Positions 18,300 to 26,300 are shown, numbered from the stretch's first letter. The stretch: DNA of 64,000 nucleotides from CADEDH01 sp965262175 (GCA_965262175.1 CBDHES010000002.1:1-64000); one strand, 5' to 3'. Numbers and translations are program-made. The notes: generated by a model not told the origin, from the letters alone.

Positions 18300-19052
18300 T
18301 CAGGTCGGGGTTGGATCGGCACGAACGAGCAAGCGCATTCGACCGGCGGGAATAGCTCGGCGGACGTAGAGCATCGGGTGCCCGGCGGCATCGCTGTTGA
18401 GGCCCGTCCGAACGAGGACTGGTGAGCCGAGCGGGACCGAGAGTTGCTCGGCGATACGGCGGGTCGCCGCTGCGGCTTCGAAGGCTCGCCATGTGTAGTA
18501 CGTCTCGGCGCCGACGACGGTGTGCATGAATCCGCGGCCGAGGCCGTCTCGGGCCAGTGTTTCGATCTCGTCGAGGGGAATGGCGGCTCGAGTCCAGTGC
18601 TGGTTGTGCGCCATCAGCTCCCCGTCGATGGAGACCAACGTCTCGATCCAGGTCAACGGCCCGGGGCCGAGATGCTCGGCCGCCTCCCGTGGTGCCTCCG
18701 TCTCGCCGACAGCCAGGAGGGTCTCGGCGATGGACCACTCGGCCGTCGACGGGTCGGCAATGAACCGGTCGCGGAGCGAGTCCCAGCTTCCCGCTGCCAT
18801 CTCGACTTCGATCGTTCTCGGCGGCTCGGCGACGAAGGTACCGACACCCTGGCGAGCCACGACGTGGCCGGTTCGAGCCAACTCCCCGAGAGCGTGACGA
18901 ACGGTCAGGCGATTGACCCCGAAGCGACCGGCGAACTCGATCTCCGTCGGGAGTCGTTCCCCCGGCGTGAACTCCGCCCCTTCGATGAGGTCGAGGATGG
19001 CGTCGTAGAGCTGTGCGTGGAGCGGTGCAGGGTCCTCCCGGTTGAGTACCAC
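18300..19052 (-). CDS. GntR-family (HutC/PhnF type) transcriptional regulator
   Basis: 250 residues. N-terminal winged helix: PLHAQLYDAILDLIEGAEFTPGERLPTEIEFAGRFGVNRLTVRHALGELARTGHVVARQGVGTFV, the standard GntR reader. C-terminal UTRA effector domain (about residues 95-245) with TWIETLVSIDGELMAHNQHW and PVLVRTGLNSDAAGHPMLYVRRAIPAGRMRLLV. PhnF-type members repress phosphonate uptake genes, and the divergent neighbour 24 bp away is a phnE-like fragment, which supports that reading. The start is GTG 19052. Because the transporter gene is broken, this regulator may now be an orphan or act elsewhere. Confidence 0.85.
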   Translation of the reverse strand: MVLNREDPAPLHAQLYDAILDLIEGAEFTPGERLPTEIEFAGRFGVNRLTVRHALGELARTGHVVARQGVGTFVAEPPRTIEVEMAAGSWDSLRDRFIADPSTAEWSIAETLLAVGETEAPREAAEHLGPGPLTWIETLVSIDGELMAHNQHWTRAAIPLDEIETLARDGLGRGFMHTVVGAETYYTWRAFEAAAATRRIAEQLSVPLGSPVLVRTGLNSDAAGHPMLYVRRAIPAGRMRLLVRADPTPT

Positions 19053-19075
19053 CCCAGGAAGTCTTCATCGGGCGT

Positions 19076-19525
19076 ATGTTCCCGCCCGACTGGTCGGAAC
19101 TGGGGACCGCGGTTCGACTGATGTGGGAGACCCTCGGCATCGCCTTCACCGGCACGTTCTTCGGCTGCCTGCTCTCCTTGCCCCTCGCCCTCCTGGCCGC
19201 CCGCAACGTCACCCCCGAGCTGTGGATCCGCCAGCCTGTTCGCTTCGCGGTGAACATCGTCCGGGCCATTCCCGAGCTGATGTGGGCGCTGCTGTTCGTC
19301 TCGGCCGTCGGCCTGGGGCCGCTGGCCGGCACCATGGCGATCATCGTGGGTACCGCTGCTGGCGTCGGTCGCTTGTTCGCCGACATCTTCGAGGCGGCCG
19401 ACATGAAGGCATGGGAGGCGGCGTCGGCGACCGGCACCAGTCGAGCCCAGCGGATCACGTGGGTGTTGTTGCCTCAACAGCTGCCGACCATGGCCAGCTA
19501 CAGCCGCCGAACACGATGTCGCTGA
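19076..19525 (+). pseudogene. phnE-like phosphonate ABC permease remnant
   Basis: 149 residues against the usual 260-290. What remains reads MFPPDWSELGTAVRLMWETLGIAFTGTFFG and then PLALLAARNVTPE, the PhnE core, followed by IPELMWALLFVSAVGLGPLAGTMAI and the EAA-type loop EAASATGTSRAQRITWVLLPQQLPTMASYS. It then ends in unrelated residues RRTRCR. The N-terminal ~60 residues are absent (an in-frame stop lies 36 nt upstream) and the last two helices are lost. No ATPase or binding-protein gene is nearby, so this is a relic of a phosphonate locus. The loss is too large to be a sequencing slip. Confidence 0.75.
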
Positions 19526-19601
19526 CCTGAGTGATTCCCTTGATCCGGAAGAAGTCGCGGATTCGATGCAAACGGATGGCGAAGTGATCCGTCTCAGGAC
19601 C

Positions 19602-20933
19602 ATGCGAAGCTCAACGACCAACACCCCACTCCGCCGCAACCGGTTGCCGTTCCTGGCTGCCAGTGCGGTCATCGCGATCGCCGCTATCGCCAGCGTGATC
19701 GCCATCACCCGCAACGGCGACTCCTCGACCGAGGCCGAGGAGTCCGCGACATCAGAGGCAGCGTCCACCGGCGAGGTGGCGGTTCCCAGCGAAACCGACA
19801 CCCCGGCCGCAAACACTCCGACGGACGCACCGGCGGAGACTGCCACCCCGGGCGACGAACCGGGCCCCGCCTGTTTCGCCAACGGCGACAGCGCGATGGT
19901 TGTCACCTTCAGCTCCCCGACGGCTTTCACCGGCGCAATCACCCACCTCGGCATCGCCCGGACCCTCGTAGGCGAGGCGACCGGCGAGGGGACCGACTGG
20001 CGGATAGCGGCCTGGAGCCCCGACGAGAAGGCCTCCGGGGTCGTGTTCGACCAGTTCTGGAACCTCGAAACGCGAGGCATCTTCCTCACCGACGATTTCC
20101 TGGATGCTGTGAGCTGCGACGACATCCCCGACAAGGTCGCCGAACTCGAGGCGCTCATCGACGAGATCGGCCTGCCCAGCCTGGATGACCTGCCCGAGTC
20201 GGATTCGGTGTCGGCTGGGCCCGCCTGCCTGGTCGGCGACCGTGACGCTATGGCGTTGGAGTTCGAGGGCACCGACGACGACCGCTTCACCGGCGTGTAC
20301 CTGCGCGGCGACTCCATCCAACTGGTAGCGGGCGTACGCCTCGGCGACTCGACAGATCTGCCCTTGGACGTCCGCGTCGCTCTCCAAACCATCGGGTCTG
20401 CTGAGGACGGTGCGCCGATCGTCACCGAAGAGATCTGGACGGTGACCGAGGACGGAATCGGCACACCCGATGGCGATCTGATCGTCGTTGAGTGCTCCGA
20501 CGTCGCCGACCGGATCGACCCAGCGCTCGACCTGGCGGGTGAGAACCGGCCCCCGTTCCCCGTCGTGACCGACTTCAGCTGCTGGGTCGAGGGCCTCGGC
20601 GACGGCGACCAGATCGCCCTCGACGACGACACCGTCAACGGTGACCTCTCCGGCGTCTGGCTCCGTGGCGACTCGACCCTGGTCTTCACCGCCGTCGCCC
20701 TCGGTCCGGAGACCGACGACGGCACCGACTACCTCGTCGCACTCGAAGCCATCGGCGCCACCGAAGACGAGGATCCGGTCGTGACCGAGGAGCGCTGGGC
20801 GGCCGGGACCGACGCCACGCTCGACACTGGTGGCACCGTCTTCGGACTCGTCTCGTGCTCCGAGGTCGGCCCCGAGCTGGCGTCGGCGGTCGACTTCGTC
20901 GGCGACACCCGGCCCGCAGCGCCGAGACCCTGA
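19602..20933 (+). CDS. Membrane-anchored or secreted protein with three ~110-residue repeats
   Basis: 443 residues from ATG 19602 (MRSSTTNTPLRRNRLPFL). A basic N-terminus is followed by one hydrophobic helix (FLAASAVIAIAAIASVIAI), then an acidic Thr/Ala/Glu-rich linker to about residue 95. The rest is three imperfect copies of a unit that begins with Cys (PACFANGD, PACLVGDRD, FSCWVEGLGDGD), contains FTGvylrGDS or a variant, and closes with VVxCSDV or VSCSEV; each copy has two cysteines that could form a disulfide. The second and third copies are closest (GVYLRGDSIQLVAGV and GVWLRGDSTLVFTAV). No family recognised. An in-frame ATG at 19566 is less likely. Confidence 0.72.
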   Translation: MRSSTTNTPLRRNRLPFLAASAVIAIAAIASVIAITRNGDSSTEAEESATSEAASTGEVAVPSETDTPAANTPTDAPAETATPGDEPGPACFANGDSAMVVTFSSPTAFTGAITHLGIARTLVGEATGEGTDWRIAAWSPDEKASGVVFDQFWNLETRGIFLTDDFLDAVSCDDIPDKVAELEALIDEIGLPSLDDLPESDSVSAGPACLVGDRDAMALEFEGTDDDRFTGVYLRGDSIQLVAGVRLGDSTDLPLDVRVALQTIGSAEDGAPIVTEEIWTVTEDGIGTPDGDLIVVECSDVADRIDPALDLAGENRPPFPVVTDFSCWVEGLGDGDQIALDDDTVNGDLSGVWLRGDSTLVFTAVALGPETDDGTDYLVALEAIGATEDEDPVVTEERWAAGTDATLDTGGTVFGLVSCSEVGPELASAVDFVGDTRPAAPRP

Positions 20934-20994
20934 CCACACCACAGCTCGCCCAGCGCCAGCGTCGCCGGGGTCGGAGCATTCGAGAGTGACTGAC

Positions 20995-21029
20995 CTGCGC
21001 CCTCCCGGCTGTAGTCCGGGAGGGCGCAG
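20995..21029 (+). terminator. Strong hairpin, probable terminator
   Basis: CTGCGCCCTCCCGG and CCGGGAGGGCGCAG form a perfect 14-bp stem around a 7-nt loop, 62 bp after the stop of the repeat-protein gene. No long T tract follows (CTTCG), as is common in GC-rich actinobacteria. It can also insulate the opposing tRNA-Arg. Confidence 0.65.
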
Positions 21030-21151
21030 CTTCGAGTCCCTAACGAATGAGTACTGGGTTCGAAGCTTGGCGAGGGTCGAGCTGCTAGCCGATTCCCGAC
21101 CCCGTTCGACTCGGACCTTCGTTCGCCCGGCTGCGTGGCCCTGGACAGACT

Positions 21152-21228
21152 TGGCGCCCCCGACAGGATTCGAACCTGCGGCCTAGTCATTAGAAGTGAC
21201 TTGCTCTATCCAGCTGAGCTACAGGGGC
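21152..21228 (-). tRNA. tRNA-Arg (anticodon UCU)
   Basis: Reads GCCCCTGTAGCTCAG at the 5' end; anticodon stem AGTCA/TGACT around loop CTTCTAA gives UCU, decoding AGA. The T arm has GGTTCGAATCC and the acceptor pairs GCCCCTG with CGGGGGC, discriminator G, with CCA encoded. Cloverleaf pairing is complete. Confidence 0.96.
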
Positions 21229-21366
21229 GACTGGATTCTACCGAGCGGCTCCGGCGCCGGGTCCGCACCCCGGAGCCGACCGCGGCCTGGGACCCACCCA
21301 CCCCCGCCTCGGGCCCGCAGTGGCGACGACGAGGGGAATACGGCGGGGGGACGACGACATACTGAG

Positions 21367-21891
21367 GTGGTGCGCCGGTACCTCATCCCCCTGGTCGTGG
21401 CTCTGGTCGTCGGCGCCGCCGGCTGGGCGGCGCTCCGTCAGCCCGACCTGCCGGCCTTCGAGCCCGACGGTCCCCCTCAGGCGCTCCCCGAACAGGGGGA
21501 ACTGCTCGGCATCTCCCGGGAGGAGTTCGAGGGAATCCTCGTCGGCCAGCAGGGCCGACCGGTGGTGGTGAACGTGTGGGCCTCGTGGTGTGGCCCCTGC
21601 CGGGCCGAGATGCCATTGCTCCAGGCGGCGGCCGAGTCCTACGGCGACGATGCGGTCATCCTCGGGGTCGCAGCCAACGACGACCCGGACGCCGCCCGCG
21701 CCTTCCTCGACGAGCTCGACATCACCTACCCCAACACCTTCGACCGGACCGGCGACATCCACGACGTCCTCGACGTCAACGCCTTCCCCACCACCTACGT
21801 GTTCGGGGCGGACGGCACCATACGGGCCCGGGTGACCGGCGGCATCTCCGAGCAGCGACTGGCCGGCCTCATCGACGACGCGCTCCGGTGA
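21367..21891 (+). CDS. TlpA/ResA-like membrane-anchored thioredoxin-fold protein
   Basis: 174 residues. One N-terminal helix (YLIPLVVALVVGAAGWAAL) anchors or exports it; the thioredoxin domain carries VVNVWASWCGPCRAEMPLL, with the redox pair CGPC, and the cis-Pro loop VNAFPTTYVFGADG. It should act outside the membrane as a thiol-disulfide reductant, for example on cytochrome c maturation or secreted thiols. The start is GTG 21367 or the adjacent GTG 21370. The downstream Lgt-like gene begins 14 nt after the stop, so the two are probably cotranscribed. Confidence 0.85.
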   Translation: MVRRYLIPLVVALVVGAAGWAALRQPDLPAFEPDGPPQALPEQGELLGISREEFEGILVGQQGRPVVVNVWASWCGPCRAEMPLLQAAAESYGDDAVILGVAANDDPDAARAFLDELDITYPNTFDRTGDIHDVLDVNAFPTTYVFGADGTIRARVTGGISEQRLAGLIDDALR

Positions 21892-21904
21892 GGACGGTCG
21901 AGCC

Positions 21905-22651
21905 GTGATCGACTTCGGTCTCCTGGCCAGCATGATCGCGGCGGTGGCGATCCCCGCCCTCGTCGCCCGGTGGTGGTGGCCACCCCGGACCCTGGCCGCG
22001 ACGGGCGGCGGTGACGAACCGGGCGGCGGGGCCCAGCCGCCGAGCATCCTCGACGCGGCGATAGGCCCCGCGGTGCTGGGCCTGATCGTCGGCCGGTTGG
22101 TGGCGGTCGCCCTCGACGCGCCCGGATCCTTCGCCCGTTTCGGCGACCTCGTCGTGATCCGCAGCGGCGTCGAGTTCTGGCCCGGGGTCGCCGCGGCGAT
22201 CGCCGCCATCGCCTGGTCGGCCCACCGGGAGGGCGTCCACCCCCTGGCCCGCTTGGCCGACCTCGCTCCCCTGGCCATGCTGGGCTACGCCGCCTACGAG
22301 GCCGGCTGCGTGGTCCGGGACGGCTGCTTCGGCCCGGTCGGCCCCGTCGGGCTCCGCCCTCCCGGGCTGACCACGACCATGGTGCCCGTCGGGTGGTTGG
22401 TGGCGGCGGTCGTCGGCCTGGCGGCGGTGGTCGTCCGCCGCATGATCGTCGCCGACCGACCGCCGGGCCTGGTCCTCGCCGCCGCCGTCACCAGCGTCGC
22501 CACCGCCCGGGCCGTCGCCTCGTTCTGGCTCCCCCACGTCGGCGACGGGCTCACCCGCCCCCACCAGACCTCCATCGTGCTCGCCGTCGTCGGTGCCGTG
22601 GCCATGGCGGTGGCGGCCCGTCGCCCCAAGCCTGGCGGCGCGGTGGGCTGA
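21905..22651 (+). CDS. Lgt-like integral membrane protein
   Basis: 248 residues, six to seven helices. The stretch RLADLAPLAMLGYAAYEAGCVVRDGCFGP resembles the Lgt region around its conserved Arg/Gly-Asn loop, but with two cysteines instead of the GRLGNF sequence; similar cysteine-bearing Lgt-like proteins accompany thioredoxin-like genes, as here. I cannot see the catalytic His and Arg of prolipoprotein diacylglyceryl transferase with confidence, so enzymatic identity is doubtful and a redox-linked membrane role is as likely. GTG start at 21905, 14 nt after the thioredoxin-like gene. Confidence 0.6.
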   Translation: MIDFGLLASMIAAVAIPALVARWWWPPRTLAATGGGDEPGGGAQPPSILDAAIGPAVLGLIVGRLVAVALDAPGSFARFGDLVVIRSGVEFWPGVAAAIAAIAWSAHREGVHPLARLADLAPLAMLGYAAYEAGCVVRDGCFGPVGPVGLRPPGLTTTMVPVGWLVAAVVGLAAVVVRRMIVADRPPGLVLAAAVTSVATARAVASFWLPHVGDGLTRPHQTSIVLAVVGAVAMAVAARRPKPGGAVG

Positions 22652-22770
22652 TCGGCCTAGTGCGTTCCCGACGATTCTCCAAGGCCGAATCGCCATCGAT
22701 CACGGTACCCTTTCGTATCCGGGCGAGACCGACGATGCCGCGGGCATCACGAGCGGTCGTCGCCGACCAC

Positions 22771-22846
22771 GCGCCTCTAGCTCAATTGGCAGAGCAACGG
22801 ACTCTTAATCCGCAGGTTCTGGGTTCAAGTCCCAGGGGGCGTACCA
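22771..22846 (+). tRNA. tRNA-Lys (anticodon CUU)
   Basis: GCGCCTC-TA-GCTC at the 5' end, anticodon loop CTCTTAA (CUU), T arm CTGGG-TTCAAGT-CCCAG, acceptor 3' strand GGGGCGT, discriminator A and encoded CCA. The first acceptor pair is a G-U wobble. It marks the left boundary of an accessory island; a site-specific recombinase gene begins 122 bp downstream. Confidence 0.95.
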
Positions 22847-22968
22847 GAGAAACCCCAGTTCAGCGGCAATCTGGGAGGCTCGGATGTTCAGTCTCCGTAG
22901 TCTGCGTCGCTGAGCTAGGCACCTTTGGTGCCATAGACCGCCGATAGACCGGTCGATCGACTCCTGGC

Positions 22969-24188
22969 ATGGCGGACTGGGACCGGCGGTTCGAGGCCAA
23001 GGTCGACCGATCAGGCGAGTGCCACCTCTGGACCGGCGCCAGAACGGCTGCCGGCGTCGGACAGATGCGGATCAATGGCAAGCTGCGGACCGCCGCTCAG
23101 CTCGCTTCGGAACTCGAGCACGGCGAGCTGCCTCCAGGGAGCCGCATCAGGTACTGCGGGCACAACAAGCTCTGTGTCCGCGTCGACCATCTCCAGCTCG
23201 ACACACCGAATACGAGCGCCGAGAGAACCGAACAACGCCAGCGAGCCGAGCGCGGTAGCGGATCGATGCGCGAGGTGACCGGCGGGAAGTGGAAGCTGAC
23301 CATCGACGCCGGCCGCAACACGAGGGGTCGACGTCGACGAGTGACCAAGACCATGAGCGGGTCTCGCCGGGAGGCCGCCCAGGCCCTCGCTGCATTGACG
23401 GCCGAAGTGCAGTCGGGCAAGCGGCGACCGACGGCGAGCCCGGAGACGGGCGCCATCCCGAGTGTGGACGAGCTGATGGCGTGGTACCTCGAGTTCGCTC
23501 GGCAGGTCCGCGGCCTCGAGCGAACAACCGTGTTCGGCTACGGCGAGGTGTACCGGATGTGGCTCCATGATCAGATCGGACACGTGAAGCCCGAGCGCCT
23601 TACGCCGGCACAGATCGACAACGCCTTCGGGCGCATGCGCCGCAAGGGGCTCTCACACAGCCGGATGAACAACACCCGTTCCGCCATCTCCGGTGCCTAC
23701 CGGTGGGGCCGACGCCACGGCAAAGTGAACGCCAATCCGTTGCGAGGCTTCGAGCTACCCAAGAGCGCGAGAACCATCCGACTCGACCACGCCACTGTCG
23801 ACTTCCTAGGGCGACACCTCGCCGCGATGGACTGCCGAGCCCAAAAGGTGGATCTGTCGGTTCCAGAGGACGGCTTCGTCTTCAGCCTGGAGCCCGACTG
23901 CAACCGACCGATGCGGCCCGAACTGATGACCCGCCGCATGCGGATCCTCCGCAAGAGCCTCGGAGCCAAAAGCCTCGACTTCGATGCCACGATCCTGGCC
24001 ATGCGCAAGTGGACCAGCACCGAACTCATGGACGCCGGGTTCAACCCCCCACCGTCAGCGCCAGGCAGGGCCACACCGTTCAAGTCATGCTCACCAACTA
24101 CTCTGCCGGCCGCGCCTCCGCCGACCAGGCGGCGGCCGACCACCTGAGGGCGCAGGTCCACGGTCAGCACGCCGATCCCGATGGCTAG
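22969..24188 (+). pseudogene. HNH-domain/tyrosine recombinase fusion, degenerate
   Basis: About 405 residues. Residues 1-95 resemble a phage-type HNH endonuclease domain (ECHLWTGARTAAGVGQ, then CGHNKLCVRVDHLQL), though the usual first His before the CGHN loop is missing. A linker leads to an SAM-like core-binding domain (DELMAWYLEFARQVRGLERTTVFGYGEVY and NNTRSAISGAYRWGRRHGKVNANPLRG). The catalytic domain is short: the box I Arg segment is absent. Box II is recognisable only after a shift at the C6 run near 24045 (ARQGHTVQVMLTNYSAG gives the His and nucleophile Tyr). Located beside tRNA-Lys, as integrases often are. One error is a likely sequencing slip; the box I loss is not, so the product should be inactive in recombination. 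Confidence 0.7.
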
Positions 24189-24216
24189 CCGCCCGACCGG
24201 CCTGCGGGGTCGAAGG

Positions 24217-24513
24217 TCAGGTCGTGCGCTCGACCCGATACTCGCGTACCAACCTCGGACCGTTGGGCGAGGCGGCCGGTTCGTCACCATGCAGCACGTC
24301 GGGATCGATGTCGATGCCCCCTGGCCAACACAACGTTCCGGCGACCGGATCGACGGCCACCGCGGCGAAGGCCTCGTCGGTGTCGAGCTCAGCCAGAACC
24401 CCAGTGAGCACACCGGCGAAGTCGATCTCTCGCACCAGTCCGTCGGTGAAGACGACGCGCAGCATTCGCTCGGCGATGACTTCGACATCACTGACGCGGG
24501 CGAGGGCTGCCAT
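24217..24513 (-). CDS. DUF2442-family protein
   Basis: 98 residues starting MAALARVSDVEVIAERMLRVVFTDG, with VREIDFAGVLTGVLAELDT, AVDPVAGTLCWPGGIDIDPDVLHG, the standard DUF2442 outline. It follows the DUF4160 gene by 9 bp, a pairing found widely among mobile islands and predicted to form a toxin-antitoxin-like module; activity is not proven. ATG 24513 is preferred to GTG 24519 because a -10-like TAGACT ends 6 nt before it. It converges on the recombinase gene with 28 bp between stops. Confidence 0.8.
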   Translation of the reverse strand: MAALARVSDVEVIAERMLRVVFTDGLVREIDFAGVLTGVLAELDTDEAFAAVAVDPVAGTLCWPGGIDIDPDVLHGDEPAASPNGPRLVREYRVERTT

Positions 24514-24519
24514 ATCCAC

Positions 24520-24525
24520 AGTCTA
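24520..24525 (-). promoter_or_regulatory. -10-like TAGACT before the DUF2442 gene
   Basis: Ends 6 nt before ATG 24513. Its TAG is also the stop codon of the DUF4160 gene, so the match could be coincidental; cotranscription is equally possible. Confidence 0.35.
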
Positions 24526-24783
24526 CCGAAGCGGATCGATCGACGAGAGCGGGGCCGGCTCCTGAGCCAACCGCCAATTGGCCAGGAGTTCCTCAAGGTG
24601 TTCGGTTCTCCACTGCTCGACGAGCCGGCTGGCCGTGCGAGGGAGCTCGCCCCGGATTATCTCGCCGGTGGCGATGGTCACCAGCGCCTCGTGCTCGCCG
24701 TAGATCGCATGGAAGTGGGGCGGATTGTGGTCGACGAAGTACATGTAGATGGCGATCCCGTAAAACTCGCTCAGCCGAGGCAC
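24523..24783 (-). CDS. DUF4160-family protein
   Basis: 86 residues: MPRLSEFYGIAIYMYF followed by VDHNPPHFHAIYGEHEALVTI and GELPRTASRLVEQWRTEHLEELLANW, the full DUF4160 pattern with its conserved HNPPHFH metal-like cluster. GTG 24783 is chosen over GTG 24786 because a TAGGTT -10 box ends 6 nt before it and because family members begin MPxIS. It heads a two-gene unit with DUF2442. Predicted as the toxin-like partner by association only. Confidence 0.82.
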   Translation of the reverse strand: MPRLSEFYGIAIYMYFVDHNPPHFHAIYGEHEALVTIATGEIIRGELPRTASRLVEQWRTEHLEELLANWRLAQEPAPLSSIDPLR

Positions 24784-24789
24784 CACTCC

Positions 24790-24795
24790 AACCTA
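24790..24795 (-). promoter_or_regulatory. -10 box TAGGTT, leaderless promoter
   Basis: Ends 6 nt before GTG 24783 of the DUF4160 gene. Confidence 0.5.
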
Positions 24796-24851
24796 GTTCG
24801 GGGGTCTGACAACACCGGCCACCGCGTCGGTCCCGCATCCAGGCGTGGGGG

Positions 24852-25310
24852 TCACCAGCCCGGGCTCCTCAGCGCCTGCTCGGCCCTGCGCCGAGCATCG
24901 TCGTCGAGTTCGTCGAGACGACGAGCGATCTGTCGCACGGTGACCTGCCTCGAATCGAGCGCATCTCGTACCACCGCACCAGCCATCTCGCTGTCGGCGT
25001 GCGACTCGATCATGTCCAGCACGGTCCGCACTACCGTGGTGATGGCGGCGCCGCCCAACGCCGTGATGTCGCCCTCCGTGAGACGACGGCGGTGCAACAC
25101 CACCGCAGAGTCCTTCATCCGGAACTCGGGCATGACCGTGAGGTGGACCTTGTCCGGGTCGGTCGGACCGAACCCATAGGCCCCCGCCGCCGAATCGTGG
25201 GATACGACGGCCCGACCCTTCGACCATAGGACCCAGCGGACCAGGGTGTCGTTGTTCCCGGTCAGCCGGCCCTCGCTAGGCTTGTCAACGTGTCCGGATT
25301 TGGCTCGCAC
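24852..25310 (-). CDS. AbiEi-antitoxin-like protein (type IV toxin-antitoxin relative)
   Basis: About 152 residues. The AbiEi C-terminal fingerprint is visible: GRAVVSHDSAAGAYGFG, then VHLTVMPEF, VVLHRRRLTEGDITALGGAAITTVVRTVLDMI. The N-terminal winged helix normal in the family is missing, and no AbiEii nucleotidyltransferase gene is adjacent. The start is uncertain: GTG 25310 overlaps the divergent gene by 21 bp, and in-frame starts up to 25406 would overlap it further. It is therefore either an N-terminally shortened orphan or annotated with the wrong start. Located in the accessory island between the DUF4160 pair and the gene at 25290. Confidence 0.6.
   Translation of the reverse strand: MRAKSGHVDKPSEGRLTGNNDTLVRWVLWSKGRAVVSHDSAAGAYGFGPTDPDKVHLTVMPEFRMKDSAVVLHRRRLTEGDITALGGAAITTVVRTVLDMIESHADSEMAGAVVRDALDSRQVTVRQIARRLDELDDDARRRAEQALRSPGW
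25277..25282 (+). promoter_or_regulatory. -10 box TAGGCT, leaderless promoter
   Basis: Ends 7 nt before GTG 25290. Confidence 0.5.
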
Positions 25311-25745
25311 GGTGGTGACGGCCACTACGTGGTGACCAACGCAAGCGAAGTCGAGCGTCTCCTGGAGCGCGACGTGGCTGAGCGGGATCGCGAACTGTGG
25401 CGGCACGAGCTCGACAATGCGGCGCCCTACGAGCGCAAACCTTCGCTCCGTGCTCGCATCAAGCTGGCGATGTTGTACCTGGCTGATGGCGACTTTAAGA
25501 GACTCCAGGAGGCACGAGCACTCGCCGACAGCGACTGGCGTGACCTGCTAGTGGCCGCAGAGTACTCCAGTACGCCGGCGAGCGGCACCACCGAGTCTCG
25601 CGTCGACAGAACAGCGCGCCAAGAAAGAGACCGTAGGGCGATCGAAAGTTGGCGGAACCGACCCGAGCCCCCGGCTGGCACGCAGTTCCGACGAACTGGC
25701 CCGGGCGGAGCGTGCGATAACACGCTTACCGTGCGTGAGTGGTGA
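25290..25745 (+). CDS. Conserved hypothetical protein of the island
   Basis: 151 residues, GTG start supported by a leaderless promoter. The N-terminal half has charged helices (ASEVERLLERDVAERDRELWRHELDNAAPYE), then a phrase seen in small actinobacterial proteins (RIKLAMLYLADGDFKRLQEARALADSDWRDLLVAAEYS). The last ~45 residues are low-complexity and charged. No enzymatic motif. Divergent from the AbiEi-like gene; a shared role is possible but nothing in the sequence shows it. Between its stop and 25890 there is only a promoter-like TAGACT at 25854-25859. Confidence 0.6.
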   Translation: MSGFGSHGGDGHYVVTNASEVERLLERDVAERDRELWRHELDNAAPYERKPSLRARIKLAMLYLADGDFKRLQEARALADSDWRDLLVAAEYSSTPASGTTESRVDRTARQERDRRAIESWRNRPEPPAGTQFRRTGPGGACDNTLTVREW

Positions 25746-25889
25746 TGACGGCCAAGGCCCGACGTACTCGCGCCAGGAAACTGGGCGCCCTCGATGCGAG
25801 ACCGGCGGGTTGCCGGTGACCGCCCCGCTCCCGGGCTACGATCCGGCGGCCGGTAGACTGGGCACCGTGTCCACCGCAAGGTCGCAGCG

Positions 25890-26300
25890 GTGGCGACCAT
25901 GATCTGTCGGCGGTGCGGGGCGGTGCTCGTCGAGGCCGAGGGGCCAGGAGCGTTCTGGGATTGCGCCAGTTGCGACGGCCGGTTCCGGCTCACCGGCGAC
26001 GGAGAGCTCGTCGAGCGGTGGCTCGGGGCGCTGTCTCTCGTCCTGTACCGGGTCCAGTTCAGCCCGGACCCCCGGCCCCGGGCGACGTCCGACGCCGCCC
26101 AGGTGGTGGCCGAGTTGAGCCGACCCGAGCTGGAGGCCCAGCTCACCCAGCTCGTCGACGAGATCCAGTCGGAGCTCGACCAGCCGACCCAGCGTGTCGG
26201 GGACATCCTCGACCTGCAGGCCGACGAGGACGTTCTCCGGGAGTACCTCGCCCTCGTCGCCGACGAGATCCGGGGGATCCTGGACAGGTCCCGCCCCTGA
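25890..26300 (+). CDS. Zinc-ribbon protein
   Basis: 136 residues. Two CxxC pairs (MICRRCGAVLVEAEG and WDCASCDGRFRL) make a compact zinc ribbon in the first 35 residues, followed by LVERWLGALSLVLY and a C-terminal helical segment rich in Glu and Leu (AQVVAELSRPELEAQLTQLVDEIQSEL). GTG 25890 or ATG 25899 can start it. TAGACT at 25854-25859 is a likely -10 giving a short leader. No interaction partner is evident; the heme-peroxidase gene converges on it. Function unknown, possibly nucleic-acid or protein binding. Confidence 0.65.
   Translation: MATMICRRCGAVLVEAEGPGAFWDCASCDGRFRLTGDGELVERWLGALSLVLYRVQFSPDPRPRATSDAAQVVAELSRPELEAQLTQLVDEIQSELDQPTQRVGDILDLQADEDVLREYLALVADEIRGILDRSRP

Noticed and set aside
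19500..19600. Short minus-strand stretch reading FFRIKGITQVSDIVFGG
   Set aside because: Only about 55 residues between stops, no start or family match; probably chance or an unidentifiable relic.
22846..25890. attL/attR repeats bounding the tRNA-Lys island
   Set aside because: No second copy of the tRNA 3' end was found by eye; a computed repeat search is needed before claiming an element boundary.
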